Positions 34,101-46,000 of a DNA stretch of 64,000 nucleotides are shown here, one piece after another. Source of the stretch: Branchiostoma floridae (taxonomy: Eukaryota > Chordata > Leptocardii > Amphioxiformes > Branchiostomatidae); NCBI RefSeq assembly GCF_000003815.2, contig NC_049988.1:23768172-23832171 (forward strand), written 5' to 3'. The notes under the pieces are model-generated. The model was not told the DNA's origin and ran no database searches. It saw nothing but the letters and a program-made list of their open reading frames with translations. A program made the translations under genes and the position numbers. Position 1 is the first letter of the stretch. Every line of letters starts with the position of its first letter.

Positions 34101-37039
34101 AAGTCAAAGGGGCGACTCCGACAGCCACTAAACTTAGCAGCACGGCAATGCCGGCGGCGATGCAGCTGCGATGGGAGCGGATGAAACTACAGAGGGCACC
34201 GCGGCCGCTTGTTAAGCCTTGATATGTGTGGTCTGTTAGAAAGAAAGATGTGTTAGATCAAGGAATTTGAAATCTTTTTCAAACTTAGAAATGTAATTTC
34301 CGACACAAAAGTCGGATTTATCCAAATTTTTAGCTAAAGCTAAAGCAAAAGTTGCCACACATCACATTGTAATGCTTAGGCTCGGCATCCATCTCCGTTT
34401 CATAGCCCTGGGGCCACATATAGGTCATACAGCAGGGGGCTAGTCCACTGGTAGCGAAGTGTGTTTAGCTTCCATACTCTTCCTCATAGCAGAGAAAAAA
34501 GTATGTGCCATTTTTAAGAGTCTTTGGTATGACCTGGCTACAGTACCCAGTCTTCCTTGGTGGTCTCCCATCCAAGTACTGTCCGGACTACAGTTGCTTC
34601 ACTTCCAAGATCGGGAATGACAACACTGCCAAAGACTACAGCTGGACAGCCGGAAATTTGGACAAGGTCAGTTTTTGTGTTGGAAATAACAATTTTACTT
34701 TGATCCAGAATTGATAGATTTGGAATTGTAGAAAAACGTACGTACATAATTTAAATCAAGGCATTGAAAAAACGTTGAAATGTTATTTCCAATAGAAAAT
34801 TCGGTTTTACCCAAATTTTTTACTTTCCAACTATAGACTTTGGCAAGGGATGACAACACTGCCAAAGATTAGAGCTGGACAGCTAAAGTTTTTCAATTTT
34901 ATGTTGGAAATAACAGTTTACTTTGATCCAGAATAGATAGATTTTGAATTGTACAAAAATATTATTCAACAGACTAAATCCACGACGCCACGAGTCCACT
35001 AGAAAATTGCTACGATCAAGAACATGAAAGACACAGAAAACTTGAGGAAACAATCTTGTTTAGGTTGCAAATATCAAACCGATCTTAAAATTACGGATTA
35101 CGATCATTGCGTCTTCAAAACTACTTAAATTGTCTACACAACAAGCCTAAGGAAAATGTTGTGTTTCCTGGTTCAGTTCTGAAAAACGTAAGGTCATTAT
35201 AATTAGGTAGTGATTCTGTTTGTTTTGATTTTGAGCATAGAGATACTTATAAAGGAATAAATGAAAAATCAACAATATTAATGTAAAACTGAAAGATATC
35301 AGGACACAGGTATTTTCCATACTTGAGTGATACAGGTTGTACGGGTTCACTTAAACCTATGCAATGGGCACAAAATATTATTCTCGAAATGAATTGGCTG
35401 TCAGACTAGAAACGTTTAATCATTCACTGTGTGCTCTTTTAACTTTCCGGCCCGTTTGTTGACGTTTGATGTTTTAAATTGGCGTCGACGGATTGCTTTA
35501 GAAATCAGATATGTCTGTGTTGCAGTCGAGTTAGCATCATAGCGAGAGGTAACAGAAAATGGCAGAAATAATAATGATAACTAATAATATTTTAATAGTA
35601 ACGAGGCAGTCACATGTGTTGTGTGTTCCCGTACGATTCTAATGTATAATTTTCAAGCAGTCTGTGATAGAAGCAACCGCCGACAAAGACCTAATTTAAG
35701 ATACCTTTTTCCATAACAGGACAAAAGAATTTTGTACAACTTGAGCAATACGTGTACCTCAGAAATGCAATTATTTTGTGACCGCACGACAACCGCAGGA
35801 CGAATGCAATCTGTCTTTAATCGTGCGAACATTCATACGACGGATGTGGCCAGACTCGGCAGGAAGAGGAAAGGACAGCAGCAGTACACGAATCGATGAT
35901 TACAAAGTTTTACCTGCTCTGGAGACGTACAAAGCGTTGGGTATACCCGCAGCGGCGTCCGCAATGGACCGCCAATCAGTCTGTGGCTGCTGCATGGGTG
36001 TTGCACCTGTTGTAACAGTAGAAAAATAAAAACAAAGTTAGTCACGCATTCATATAGTAAGAACTTGTGAAGCCTGGAGGAAAATTGAACAAGTGAAATG
36101 TCAGATCATACAGTGAAACGTATGATTGAAAAAAACTAGAAAATCGAGGATCCAAGAACAGTACGCTGTAGGCGGGATTAAAAAATGTCTACCTTCTCCG
36201 GAGGCGTACATAGGGTTGGGCTCACTCGCAGCGGCGTCGGCACGTGCCTGCCAATCAGTCTGCGGCTGCCGCATGGGTGTGGTGCCTGAAGGAAAATTAA
36301 AGAATTTAAACGGCGCCGCCGAAATGTATTTAGGAGCACAAAAGTCGCTTAAAGATTTTATAAAATAACAATAGAATATGTTCATTAACTATGACATTAT
36401 CATTTGATGAACAACAATTACGTCGGCGACAAATCATTGGTGCACATCGCACTATCCAAAAAACATTCTTTGACTGGGGTATTTTGTCGTATGGTAATCC
36501 AATTTTGTCCGGCGATGACGTCATGGTAAACGTAGTGAGCAGTTAGAAATCGAGCATCGCGGTTCGGGGAAGACTTACTTTTGAGCGGAAAACAATGCAT
36601 TGCTTAGTTGTCGTTGTTACCAAATATTGCATTATGTCATCACAATTTTTCATATATTTTACGGCCTTTAAAAGTACGTTTCATCTTGTACAGCGATGCT
36701 GGCATGAGTTCCGAACTGGGTATGTTTCCAGCCAAGCGCACCTTCCCTTCTTTTATGAGCAGAGTTTTAACGACAAAGAAATATAACGCCTGGTGCTCCC
36801 CATGCATGATTTACTTCACCATCCGAATTGTTGGATGCACTTCTCATTTCAACATACCCCAAGTAGGGTTCGCACTAGATCCAAATGGCGAGCTAGTGGG
36901 ATCGCTTACCACTTGCGCCTCAAAAGGGTAAAAACATTGTCATAAAAATGCATCTTCCAACCTAGCATCGGCCAAAATCTATTTCGAACAAATGTCTACC
37001 TGTGTCACCAGATTGGGACTGCTGCTGCCCTCCCGGCAT
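31139..37039 (-). CDS. Receptor gene C: C-type lectin with a very long coiled-coil stalk
   Basis: The minus-strand exon model is 37039-37000, 36285-36193, 36006-35914, 34232-34087, 33943-32185, 31905-31507 and 31149-31139. The total is 2541 nt, in frame (846 residues), all AG/GT. It has the first exon [13 protein letters not shown], an NPMY cassette, a cassette with NALY, a transmembrane exon, a 586-residue stalk in a single exon, a CTLD and a last exon giving GNP-stop. As a continuous coil the stalk would span roughly 85 nm (0.15 nm per residue). Inferred role: long-reach membrane lectin. Confidence 0.83.
31507..31905 (-). CDS. Gene C C-type lectin domain exon
   Basis: It encodes PCPKGYAVFRGICYKAF, GGTLAMPRDAETNAFLISLY, FWFGLHDQREEGSFEWVDGS, GQPNNWKGSEDC, W-D-D-R-K-C and FICQTAP. 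The sugar-site triplet is QPN, between EPN (mannose) and QPD (galactose). The WDD second calcium motif and all disulfide Cys are present. Confidence 0.92.
32185..33943 (-). CDS. Gene C giant stalk exon (586 residues)
   Basis: The exon starts GAAATATATCAACTG after TTTAAAG and ends GAAATCG/GTAAAA. It is a tandem array of two unit types: 14 residues (TTVDALKRDQDDMS) and 17 residues (TTVDALKRDQDDIRQLS), which is the 14-mer plus three residues. Hydrophobic V, L and M/I follow heptad spacing within a unit. The DNA periods are 42 and 51 bp. Antisense ORFs of repeat type ([12 protein letters not shown]) are shadows. Confidence 0.9.
34087..34232 (-). CDS. Gene C transmembrane exon
   Basis: It encodes DHTYQGLTSGRGALCSFIRS, then HRSC and a helix (IAAGIAVLLSLVAVGVAPLT) ending FINRE. 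Phase is 1 to 0, as in all paralogues. Confidence 0.9.
34536..34615 (-). ncRNA. 5S-rRNA-derived fragment (SINE or pseudogene) in gene C intron
   Basis: The minus strand reads GATCTTGGAAGTGAAGCA, then AGTACTTGGATGGGAGACC, then TGGGTACTGTAGCC. These match the 3' two-thirds of 5S rRNA in order, including the box C core GGATGGGAGACC and a box A-like GAAGTGAAGC. The 5' third is absent. Two diverged copies of an adjacent 130-bp sequence follow (34600-34740 and 34845-34970). It is a relic or part of a 5S-derived SINE, not a functional 5S gene. Confidence 0.7.
35914..36285 (-). CDS. Gene C two cytoplasmic cassette exons
   Basis: The exons are 36285-36193 (NPMYASGE) and 36006-35914 (NALYVSRA, proline of the motif lost), each 93 nt and phase 1-1. 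The second begins G-ATP rather than GTTP and uses an AACAG acceptor. Confidence 0.85.
37000..37039 (-). CDS. Gene C first coding exon
   Basis: It encodes [13 protein letters not shown] (one T-to-S change against A and B). The ATG context on the gene strand is GCACCATGC. Confidence 0.85.
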
Positions 37040-37820
37040 GGTGCGACTTGTCAGGTTTCTGCACAGCAAATAATACACGCCCTGCGTCAGGTGAGGTCCG
37101 AAACACAATGTGAAGAAGTGAAGAAATTAGAAACCAAAGATGAAAGAAAATCACAGTGAGTGGGTGGCAAACAGCGCGTGTTGTATTCAATACAACTCAT
37201 GCAGACACTTAAATCGTTTTCTTTGTTTATTTGTTACATATTGAAAGAGAGGTATCGAAAACAATCTTTAAAGACATTCTACCTTTTTGATCATGTTTGG
37301 AAAACTCATCAGATATGCTGAATTCATTTATGTATGCACCCATAGTATTAGGAGAAAGATAATTTTCTTTTTTTTTTCTTTATCTGATATTATCCATTTT
37401 CGTCAAAGATTATGTGAGCCAACACGTAAAATTTTTACATTACATTGACGTATACATATATACATTTGTATACTTATAGATTCGTTTGGCGTAACGAATC
37501 CATGCTTAGTGCTGCAGTATTGCCAAAAGTTGTCAGGTGGCGCCATTTACAGAAACCAGCTTTACCAATGTAGGAAGGTCAGGGTCGACATGGAGAATAT
37601 GACTACATGCTTAACTGCTTGAGGTAAACTGGTAGAAATGAATTCGATTCATGTATGTATTTCTGTAGGTCATCTGACAGATTTTTCCATGGAAATGTAG
37701 AACAACGTATATCACATACATCACATAAAATGTAATACTTGCAATTGTCATTTCGACCCAATTCAAACAGCATGAAATATCCTCTTAATGTGATTTGTAA
37801 GTTAACTTTTTCATTTTAAA

Positions 37821-38012
37821 ATATATGGACAGATCCTCACGCAAACCGACGTCTTTCTCACCGCAGTCACCCCTCAGTAAGACAGCCGGAGCCGCAGAGT
37901 TCCCGTTTACAACTTTTATTCAATCTGTCACACAGACCGGGTTAACCAATGTGGCTTCTTCAATGATCCAGGCTCAAATGTGCTCAGTATGCAAACTTTC
38001 GAGAACAGCAAA
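37821..38012 (+). repeat. 3'-flank repeat, copy R4
   Basis: It shares CCTCAGTAAGACAGCCGGAG, a CAGACCGG-plus-CCAATGTGGCTTCTTCA block and CCAGGCTCAAATG with R2, R3 and R5. It lies downstream of gene D. Confidence 0.75.
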
Positions 38013-38343
38013 AAATCTCTATTACTTGATTCAGGCTATAATAAGGAACGTCCATCAGTAAATACCAGTAGTTCTGGAATTGTGCCTTTTTCGTCCGTTT
38101 ACACAACGAAAGGACAGGAGTCTATTGTGTACATGGCGAGGTAACTACTGTTACTTAGTTGTGCTTACATTTTGTATTATCAAAAACGCACTAGAAACAG
38201 GGAATGGTTTTGATATGGCCGAGCCAGCAGCTTCTACTTTCTATACATATTCTCGTCGTATGAGGCGTGGAGACTACGATTATACAGTACGGTATTATTG
38301 GTTTAGTGCGCATTCACTAGTTCTACCGTCTTAGTTTAAGTGT

Positions 38344-38499
38344 CCTACTGAACAAGTGGTAAGAAAACAGCTTAAAAACAATGACAGAGATCTCCTGCCA
38401 GCAGGCAAGAGATGGAAAGATGTGTGGAGACTGGCTGCAGACAGGGCGTGCTGGAATACTCTAACTGCCTCATGCGTCGCACGACGTGGGAGCTACTAA
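38344..38499 (+). mobile_element. LINE ORF2 C-terminal relic
   Basis: A 51-codon open stretch ends in TAA and reads KQLKNNDRDLLPAGKRWKDV, then WRLAADRACWNTLTASC. This is the usual tail of a LINE ORF2, comparable with LAADKKQWRLAVSRL at the end of the 867-3095 element. The rest of the element is missing. Confidence 0.65.
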
Positions 38500-38606
38500 G
38501 TCTAAGTAAGTATTTAGGCCCATTACAAGAATTCCATGTCTTACATTTTACTGGTTAGTTTTTCTGTGGATTGTAGGACAGCGGTGGTGAGAGTTCCGTC
38601 TGTTGG

Positions 38607-41600
38607 TTATGAGCGTCCTGGAAAAATGTGCATACTTATGTTAGAGTCACATTATTCAACGTTCTTTGTCTGGTTTACACTTCAGCTGTGGCATGTCTAC
38701 AAGACTCAAAGTTTTCAGGAAATGGTACCGAAGTGTCTGGAACAGACTAGGATATCCAGTGAAACAATTTAGTTGAACAATTTAGTCACTATTTCAGAGT
38801 ATAGACGGCAGTATACTAAACAGAAAGATTTCGGGAAACGGCTCAGATATATATATAGTCGAACAACTTCTTTTTCACCATTGCAATGAATAGAACAAAG
38901 AACAAAGTCTACTAGAGAGAAAAGTTGATGAAATGGTTCAGTTATAAGCAGAACCTGGAACAGACTGGCAGATGAAGAACAGCGTCTCGTGGCATCCGAC
39001 GTCGTGCCATCTGTCGTCAAACTCGTAAATAACGCAGTCCTGGTTGCCCCCAAAGCTGTTTGGTTGTCCCGGAGCCCAGTTGCTGTAGGTCCCAAGTGCA
39101 GAACCATCCACCCACTCAAAGCTTCCCTCCTCGCGCTGATCGTGCAGGCCGAACCTGAAGATTCCCTTGTTGATCACGGAGTCGCGTAAAGAGATCAGGA
39201 AGGCGTCGGTCTCAGCGTCTCGGGGCATGGCGAGGGTGCCGCCGTCTTCACCACAGGCCGCGGCCGCATCGCTGAAGGTCTTCGCGGTGTCGAAGGCCTT
39301 GTAGCAGATTCCACGCCACATTTTGTAACCTTTACGGCAAGATGCTGAAAAAAACAAGATTTTAACAACAGGCGCAGGGAAACATTGTAGGGATATAAGA
39401 GATGTTCTATAATTCTATCAAAAATTTTTACAAAGAAATTATTCCATTTACGTCATCAGTCCATGTCTCACATTGCATTTACCTTAACCTAATCCCATTT
39501 TCCATTGGGTTGTATGGTTTTATTCAATACCAGCATGAGAATGTACTTATATAAGTTGCAGAAATACTAAGGTCAAGACATGACTACAGGCTAATGTACG
39601 TAGGGACATTATTATATCGCTGTGGAGTAATGCTAGTCAAGAACTTTCCTACTATCATAATAAATTTAACAACTAAACACAACTTACGTATGGACATCAT
39701 TGATAAAGGAAATAATATGATAACCAATGCAACAACATGTAATGCAACAATCCTTCACGCACATGAAATATTGATAAGGTTAAAAGCTTCATTAAATGGA
39801 ATAATGGTAGTCAAGAATTTTCTACTATCATAGTAAATTTACTAACTAAAAACAACTTACCTGGCGTCTTACTTATCCCGTGAAGACGCTCCAAGGCGTA
39901 GGTTGGGTTTCGCTCCTTGTCCATGTCTCGCTTTAAGACGTCAACAGTGGTGGACAGTTGACCCATGTCGTCTTGGTCGTGCCTCAAGACGTCAACAGCG
40001 GGGGACATGTCGTCTTGGTCGCGCTTCAAGGCGTCAACAGTAGTGGACAGTTGGCGCATGTCGTCTTGGTTGTGCTTCAGGGCGTCAACAGTGGTGGACA
40101 TGTCGTCTTGGTCGCGCTTAAAGGCGTCAACAGTGGTAGACAGTTGGCGCATGTCATCTTGGTCACGCTTCAAGGCGTCAACAGTGGTGGACATATCATC
40201 TTGGTCACGCTTCAAGGCGTCAACGGTGTCGGACATGTCGTCTTGGTGGCGCTTCAAGGCGTCAACAGTGGTGGACATGTTGTCTTGGTCGCGCTTCAAG
40301 GCGTCAACAGTGGTGGACATGTCTTGGTCGCGCTTCAAGGCGTCAACAGTGGTGGACATGTTGTCTTGTTTTCGCTTCAAGGCGTCAACAGTGGTGGACA
40401 TGTTGTCTTGGTCGCGCTTCAAGGCGTCAACTGTGGTGGACGTGTCGGCTTGGTCGCGCTTCAAGGCGTCAACAGTGGTGGACATGTCGTCTTGGATGCG
40501 CTTCAAGGCGTCAACGGTGGTGGATATGTTGTCTTGGTCGCGCTTCAAGGTGTCAAAGGTGGTGGACATGTCACCTTGGTGGCGCTTTAAGGTGTCAACG
40601 GTGGTGGGTAGCTGGCGTATGTCGTCTTGGTCACGCTTCAAGGCGTCAACAGTCGTGGACATGTTGTCTTGGTCGCGCTTCAAGGCGTCAACTGTGGTGG
40701 ACGTGTCGTCCTGGTCGCGCTTCAAGGCGTCAACAGTGGTGGACGTGTCGTCTTGGTAGCGCTTCAAGGTGTCAACAGTGGTGGACATGTTGTCTTGGTA
40801 GCGCTTCAAGGCGTCAACACTGGTGGACATGTCGTCTTGGTCACGCTTCAAGGCGTCAACAGTGGTGGACATGTTGTCTTGGTAGCGCTTCAAGGCGTCA
40901 ACAGTGGTGGTCATGTCGCCTTGGTGCAGCTTTAAGGCCTCAACGGTGGCGGACAAGTGGCGCATATGGTTTTCATGGCGCTTGAAGGCGTCAAAAGCGT
41001 CGGAAAGTTTAGATATTTCCTGAAAACGTATAAACGTATTTACGTACGTCGGAATACACAACATAAAAAAAGTTCAGGCTTCATGAACTCAATTAAATAT
41101 CAAACAAAATTCAAAACTCTATTTACAACAGGCTTTGTGGTACAGAAGCGTTTACCTCTTTATTGATGAAAGTCAAAGGGGCGAGTCCGACACCAACCAG
41201 ACCTAGCAGCACGGCAATGCCGGCGATCAGGCAGCTGTGGTGGGAGCGGATGAAGCTACAGAGGGCACCGCGGCCGCTGGCTCCACCCGGATACGTGCGG
41301 TCTGTTAGAAAACAAGAGGTTTCAAAACGTTGAAGTGAGATTTACAACACAAAATTTGGATTGAAATAGAAAAAAACTTTTGACCGCTAACTGTGTCGAG
41401 GAATGACAAAGACTGATAAAAGCCTTGAGCTAGACAATCGGAAATTCTATCTTTGTGTGGTGGAAATAACTGTAAAAGCATTTAAATTCGCGGGGATTTA
41501 ATTTCGCGGTGGCGGGAAAAAGGACTTTTCGAGGTAGCACCATGCACTGCAGTCTCTTACTGCCATGGAAAAATGATCGCGGTGGTTTTGTGTTCGCGGT

Positions 41601-44600
41601 GAACCGCATAAAAACCGCGAACACCAAATATCGCGATAGTTTTTGCATTTACAGTTCAGTTCAACTTTGATATAGAGTAGATAAATGTGACACCCTATCA
41701 TGACCGAGTTGGTAATGGCTCTTACTATCCCACCCTTTGGCTGTGCTATTCTACATAACCCACTGTAACAATTAAACACTGTATTATTTAGGGAGGCGCA
41801 GGGTATTCCACGCCCAAGTGTGCTTGTGGAGATAGATAAACGAATAATACAATAATTCGGGAATAGCACAATCAATCAACAGACTAAATCAGGGGCAGAT
41901 ACCGCACTGGTAGAATGCTAAGACGGTAGATGAAGGTAAATTTTAGGAATGGAACATGTTTGCTATTCAAACAGGTAAATGGTCTTGTCGACAATAGAAT
42001 TTTACAAAGATTAATATCCTCCAACAATACTATTGTCAAGCTCTTGCTGTCTTCAGACTTGTACTACAGGGACACTTGCTGTCTTCAGACTTGTACTACT
42101 GTAACAGGAACACTTTTTTCCGTAACTGTTATGGCTTATTGTGTATGTACAGACAGTTGTTTTTAATGTATATGTATGTACCTTTTGTGTACCTATGTTT
42201 TTTTTTAACCTGAACTAAAGACTAAAGAGAGAACTACGATTGCTTCTTTAAAACTACAAGACGATGTTACTACCGGTCATATTTGACGCCTTGACATTAT
42301 CTTTTTTTCTAAAAACGAAGCAGTCTGTCAGAAGAGAAAGTTTTGATTATTACATGATGTCATCTTTTAACCTTTAGGCGTGTTTGTTGCAGTTTGATAG
42401 TCTATGTACGTAGGTAGGCGTCGATGGATTGGTTAAGAAATCAGATTTGTCTGTATTGTAGGCGAGGTAGTATAATAGCGTCAGGGAACGACGCAGTTAC
42501 ATACGTCATAGGGTTGTAGTACGATTTTTATGCAGAATTTTCTTTCAAACAGTCTTTGATAGAATTATGGCAATATCACATTGTATATTTTGAACTGTTA
42601 TCCACTAAGTCTTTGTATGACGTATTTTACATTGGTATGCAAATGTATTCTATGTATATCATTTTATTCATTTTCATTCTACTTTATTTTAGTCATATTA
42701 TGTTAATATTACATTTGATTTACTTATGTCGTAAAATGATATTATGTATTGGTTATTCCTAAGTTGCTATGGTTTGTATTGACTGGTATATGCGTTAATA
42801 TTAATTTTCTGTTGTAATGTTACTTTTTATTCTATTTGTACGTCGGGGGTTACCCCCAGGGTACACTGACAAGCGTCAAGATAAGGCAATATGTCCCCCC
42901 TAATAAACAAACAAACGCCGACCAGGACCTAAGACAGTTTTCTTGTAACAACTGGATTCTGTACCTGCATGACTTTGTCAGGAATGCAATCGGTTTGTGC
43001 TCATACAACAAATATATGGCGAAAGTGGTCAGTCAAAGCAAGACAGGCACAAGACAGGATTAGAACAAAAACCGCAGGATTACAGGATTTACCTGCTCTG
43101 GAGGCGTACATAGGGTTGGGTATGCTCGCACCGGCGTCCGCAATGGGCCGCCAATCAGTCTGCGGCTGCTGCACGGGAGCACCTGTGGTGTCTGTAGGAA
43201 AATTACGAAAAGTATATACTCCATCACATTTGGCGAAAATCGTTCCGACGACGATTCTGCGGCAATCTCCCGAGCCTCGCTTATGATAATAACTTTATTG
43301 CACAACAATTGTACAAAGTACAAAGTATGGCTTATATGTGACAGGGACGGTTTTCTCTGTCGATCTTAAATATGGCCGATTTTCCATCCATACGCCCGAA
43401 GATCGTGGATAATGTGACAGGGGTATTAGCGGAATTTACCTGCTCCGAAGGCGTACATTGGGTTGGGTACATTGGCAGCGGCGTCGGCACGTGCCTGCCA
43501 ATCAGTGCGCGGCTGCTGCATGGGCGTGGTGCCTGGAGAAAAATTTGAAAAAAAATTAACCACATGTATTTTAAAAAAATCTAAAATCAATATATGGATA
43601 GTACGGGCTTTAGAAATTTCTACCTTCTCCGGAGGCGTAGTACGGGCTTTAGAAATTTCTACCTTCTCCGGAGGCGTACATGGGGTTGGGAAAACTCTCA
43701 GCGGAGTCGCCACGTGCCTGCCAATCAGTCAAACGGCACCGACGGCATGTATCGAGGAAATCAACAGTCGCTGAGAGATTTTATGCAATCAAGATAATTT
43801 TTTTTTGTTCACACATAAATATTCTTCTTACGTAAAAATGGTCCCTCTTTGGTCAGTAATGACTATGGTAAAATTCTATTTAATATCAGCCCTACAGCTT
43901 CGGTTATGGCTAAACAGTCCAGTCTTTTACTTCAGTAGTATCATTTTATTATGCACACAGACGCGTCTGCGGCCAATTGACACTGCTCTGATGTACACTG
44001 CAAAATAATTCTTCAAACCTGAGTTTTTGTCTTCCAGGAATCCAATGCTGATTTAATGCGGGGGGTTCACTTCCCTATCGAAAATGTAGGATGCCTATAG
44101 TTACACCATAATTCACAAGCGGGGTTCGCACTTGATCCATGGCCATGAGGTAAAGTATAGTACCACTTGCGCCCCCACGATAATAGAAAAGAACAGTAAA
44201 AAAAATGTATTTTCGATGTTTTGTTTGCCTTTGCCAAACGCTATTGAGAAATGAAAACATGCATATGTTTGACACCAAGCAATGCACTGGGTAATTATAA
44301 AGCGTACATTTGTCGTTATATAGATTTTAAAAAAAACTTGTTCGCTGACATGTGTAGAGTGAACATATTTTTAAGAAAATCTGTGTCTGTACCTATTAAA
44401 TACTTAGTAGACGGTATAATCGCCTTTCGACGTAACACTCCAGGTTCGCAGGCACGCGGCGCGGCAGCAGCTGGTTATAATTCACTGAACGATCCGTCAC
44501 ACCTAACTTTTGCACATCTATCTTCAAGCGTTCTTTAAAGCTATCCGGAGAAGCTGCCCCTACTGTGATAAATTCCACTCTACGATAGTTCTGGGAAAAT

Positions 44601-44654
44601 ACGAACATACGTACCTATATCACCAGTTTGGGACTGTTGTTGTCCTTTCCTCAT
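38607..44654 (-). CDS. Receptor gene D: C-type lectin with long coiled-coil stalk
   Basis: The minus-strand exon model is 44654-44615, 43532-43440, 43191-43093, 41301-41156, 41019-39861, 39344-38955 and 38617-38607. The total is 1938 nt, in frame (645 residues). It has an [13 protein letters not shown] start, two NPMY cassettes, a transmembrane exon, a 386-residue one-exon stalk, a CTLD and a last exon giving GRS-stop. A third cassette at 43663-43730 has lost its acceptor and 5' half and is omitted. This is the last minus-strand gene before the strand switch. Confidence 0.82.
38955..39344 (-). CDS. Gene D C-type lectin domain exon
   Basis: It encodes ASCRKGYKMWRGICYKAF, GGTLAMPRDAETDAF, FRFGLHDQREEGSFEWVDGS, GQPNSFGGNQDC, W-H-D-V-G-C and FICQSVP. 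QPN is in the sugar site and WHD in the second motif. The WIGL position reads FRFGL. Confidence 0.92.
39861..41019 (-). CDS. Gene D stalk exon (386 residues)
   Basis: It is bounded by TTTTCAG and CGCCAG/GTAAGT. It starts EISKLSDAFDAFKRHENHMR and then consists mostly of the 14-residue unit TTVDALKRDQDNMS, with a few 17-residue units near both ends. Dominance of 14-mers keeps a continuous heptad register, unlike gene C. Confidence 0.9.
41156..41301 (-). CDS. Gene D transmembrane exon
   Basis: It encodes DRTYPGGASGRGALCSFIRS, then HHSCL and a helix ([20 protein letters not shown]) ending INKE. Confidence 0.9.
41470..41654. mobile_element. CTGTAAA-ended MITE, copy 3, in gene D intron
   Basis: The ends are CTGTAAAAGCATTTA and TTTTTGCATTTACAG. 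The interior has AATTCGCGGGGATTTAATTT and GGTTTTGTGTTCGCGG. It is inserted in the intron between the cassettes and the transmembrane exon. Confidence 0.75.
43093..43730 (-). CDS. Gene D cassettes: two intact NPMY exons and one truncated
   Basis: The intact exons are 43532-43440 (NPMYAFGA) and 43191-43093 (NPMYASRA). The remnant at 43730-43663 keeps the second half (PNPMYASGE) and its donor. Its first half and acceptor are replaced by intron sequence, and its donor lies in a 39-bp tandem duplication (43601-43678). Confidence 0.8.
44615..44654 (-). CDS. Gene D first coding exon, MRKG variant
   Basis: It encodes [13 protein letters not shown] in phase 1. The MRKG start is shared only with fragment H, which carries a stop after it, so D and H are probably the closest relatives. 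Confidence 0.8.
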
Positions 44655-45729
44655 TTTGCGACTTGTCAGGTTTCTGCACAGCAAAGCAGATACGGTCGCC
44701 TCAGAAGGGCGCGAAACGCAGTGTGAAAAGAAGTAGAAACCAGATATGAAAGAAAATCACGGTTGACAGACAGACAACGTACATTATCCCAGTCGAGACA
44801 AATCAAATACACACGTAATCGTTTTCTTTGTTTGTTACATATTGAAATAGGAGTATCGAAAACAACATTGAAAGACAATTTCTAATCTTAAATGTCATGT
44901 TTGAAAAACAATCTTATGTATTGAATTCATGTATATGCCCCCGTAGGAGAAAAACAATTTTACTCTTTTTTTTGTCTGATATTTTCCGACCTCGTCACAC
45001 AGAGTTTTGTCAGTCAACGCACGTAAATGTTTTTGCGTTAGCGCAGACACCGAGGTGACGTTACATTGAGGATATATCGATGCTTTGATATTCAACATAA
45101 ATTCGCATAATTCCACCAGGTGCCATTATACCGCCACTTTAAAAAAAATATTGTTATAGAGGATTCTCAAGATTGTCTTCAACACGTAAATATCTGAATT
45201 GTATTACATTTAGGGTATTTAACATTCGGTGTTCAAGACAAAACTGGGTAGACCATTATACTACATGGGAACTCACACTGGTGGCCATCGAAATATCTGC
45301 TTGGACTTTACTAATTAGAATCTGTGATGTTATATAACACAGAGTTACTTACAGTAGATATATGGGCTTGAATCTCTCATGTAGAAATTATAGCCTTTCA
45401 GAAGTGGCTTTTAACATACGTTTGTTACGATAATTTTGCAAAATCATTACTTTTTCTTACTCTTTTATTAATTCTTGCACTATTATGTTCCTTTGTATTT
45501 CATTGCCGTGTAGTTATTCCTTTCTTTAAGTGCGAAACAAACAAAAAACATGTTTGGATCCATTCTGCTATACAAGAATAAATCCTTGTCCTTCCAACAG
45601 GATGTTTGCTCATGGAAAATTTCCTGTCGGGTAGTAACTTGTACTTTCTGTGTTACGGCGTTTGATATCAGCTGGGGTGAAAGTATGAATTAAAACAGAG
45701 TTGTGAAGGAGATGACTGATAGTCTGAAA
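44655..45729. other. Spacer at the strand switch between genes D and E
   Basis: The first 350 bp match the upstream sequence of the other MPGG-type genes. The remaining part contains no recognisable exon or repeat. Divergent transcription of D and E starts from this roughly 1.3-kb interval. Confidence 0.5.
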
Positions 45730-46000
45730 ATGGTTGATGGTTCTCGCGTGCCTCATGACATAATATTTACATGCATCTTACTCGAGCTCACAGCGCCAAA
45801 GGTTACCTTCTTTTCCGAGAAAATTAGTCTGCCTCTTGCAGAAAAACAACATGTTATCTTCAGCACGTCATACCGCGCCATCCCTCCAAATATGGGCAAA
45901 GATATCCTCACTTCTTCAGACTGATCATGGTATTATTGTAAATATTCATGCACCTTTACGTTGGCTGCTGTACTGTTCGCCTGTTGTCTACAGTACGGTC
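45730..46000 (+). promoter_or_regulatory. Conserved upstream module of gene E with CArG box
   Basis: The sequence is conserved with 49395-49674 (gene F) and with the three orphan copies at 17140-17960. It contains CCAAATATGG (45886-45895), a perfect CArG box that by family knowledge binds SRF, about 105 bp before the ATG. Other conserved blocks are AAAATTAGTCTGCCTCTTGC and CAGCACGTCATACCGCGCCA. The promoter role is inferred from position and conservation. Confidence 0.6.

Noticed and set aside
34505-34747. Two 69-codon ORFs around the 5S-like sequence
   Set aside because: The sequence is explained by the 5S-derived relic and repeats; there is no protein similarity.
45836-46000. In-frame extension of gene E upstream of its ATG
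   Set aside because: The open stretch overlaps the conserved module. The corresponding frame is not kept in the orphan copies, and gene F begins at the equivalent MYEQAEP ATG.
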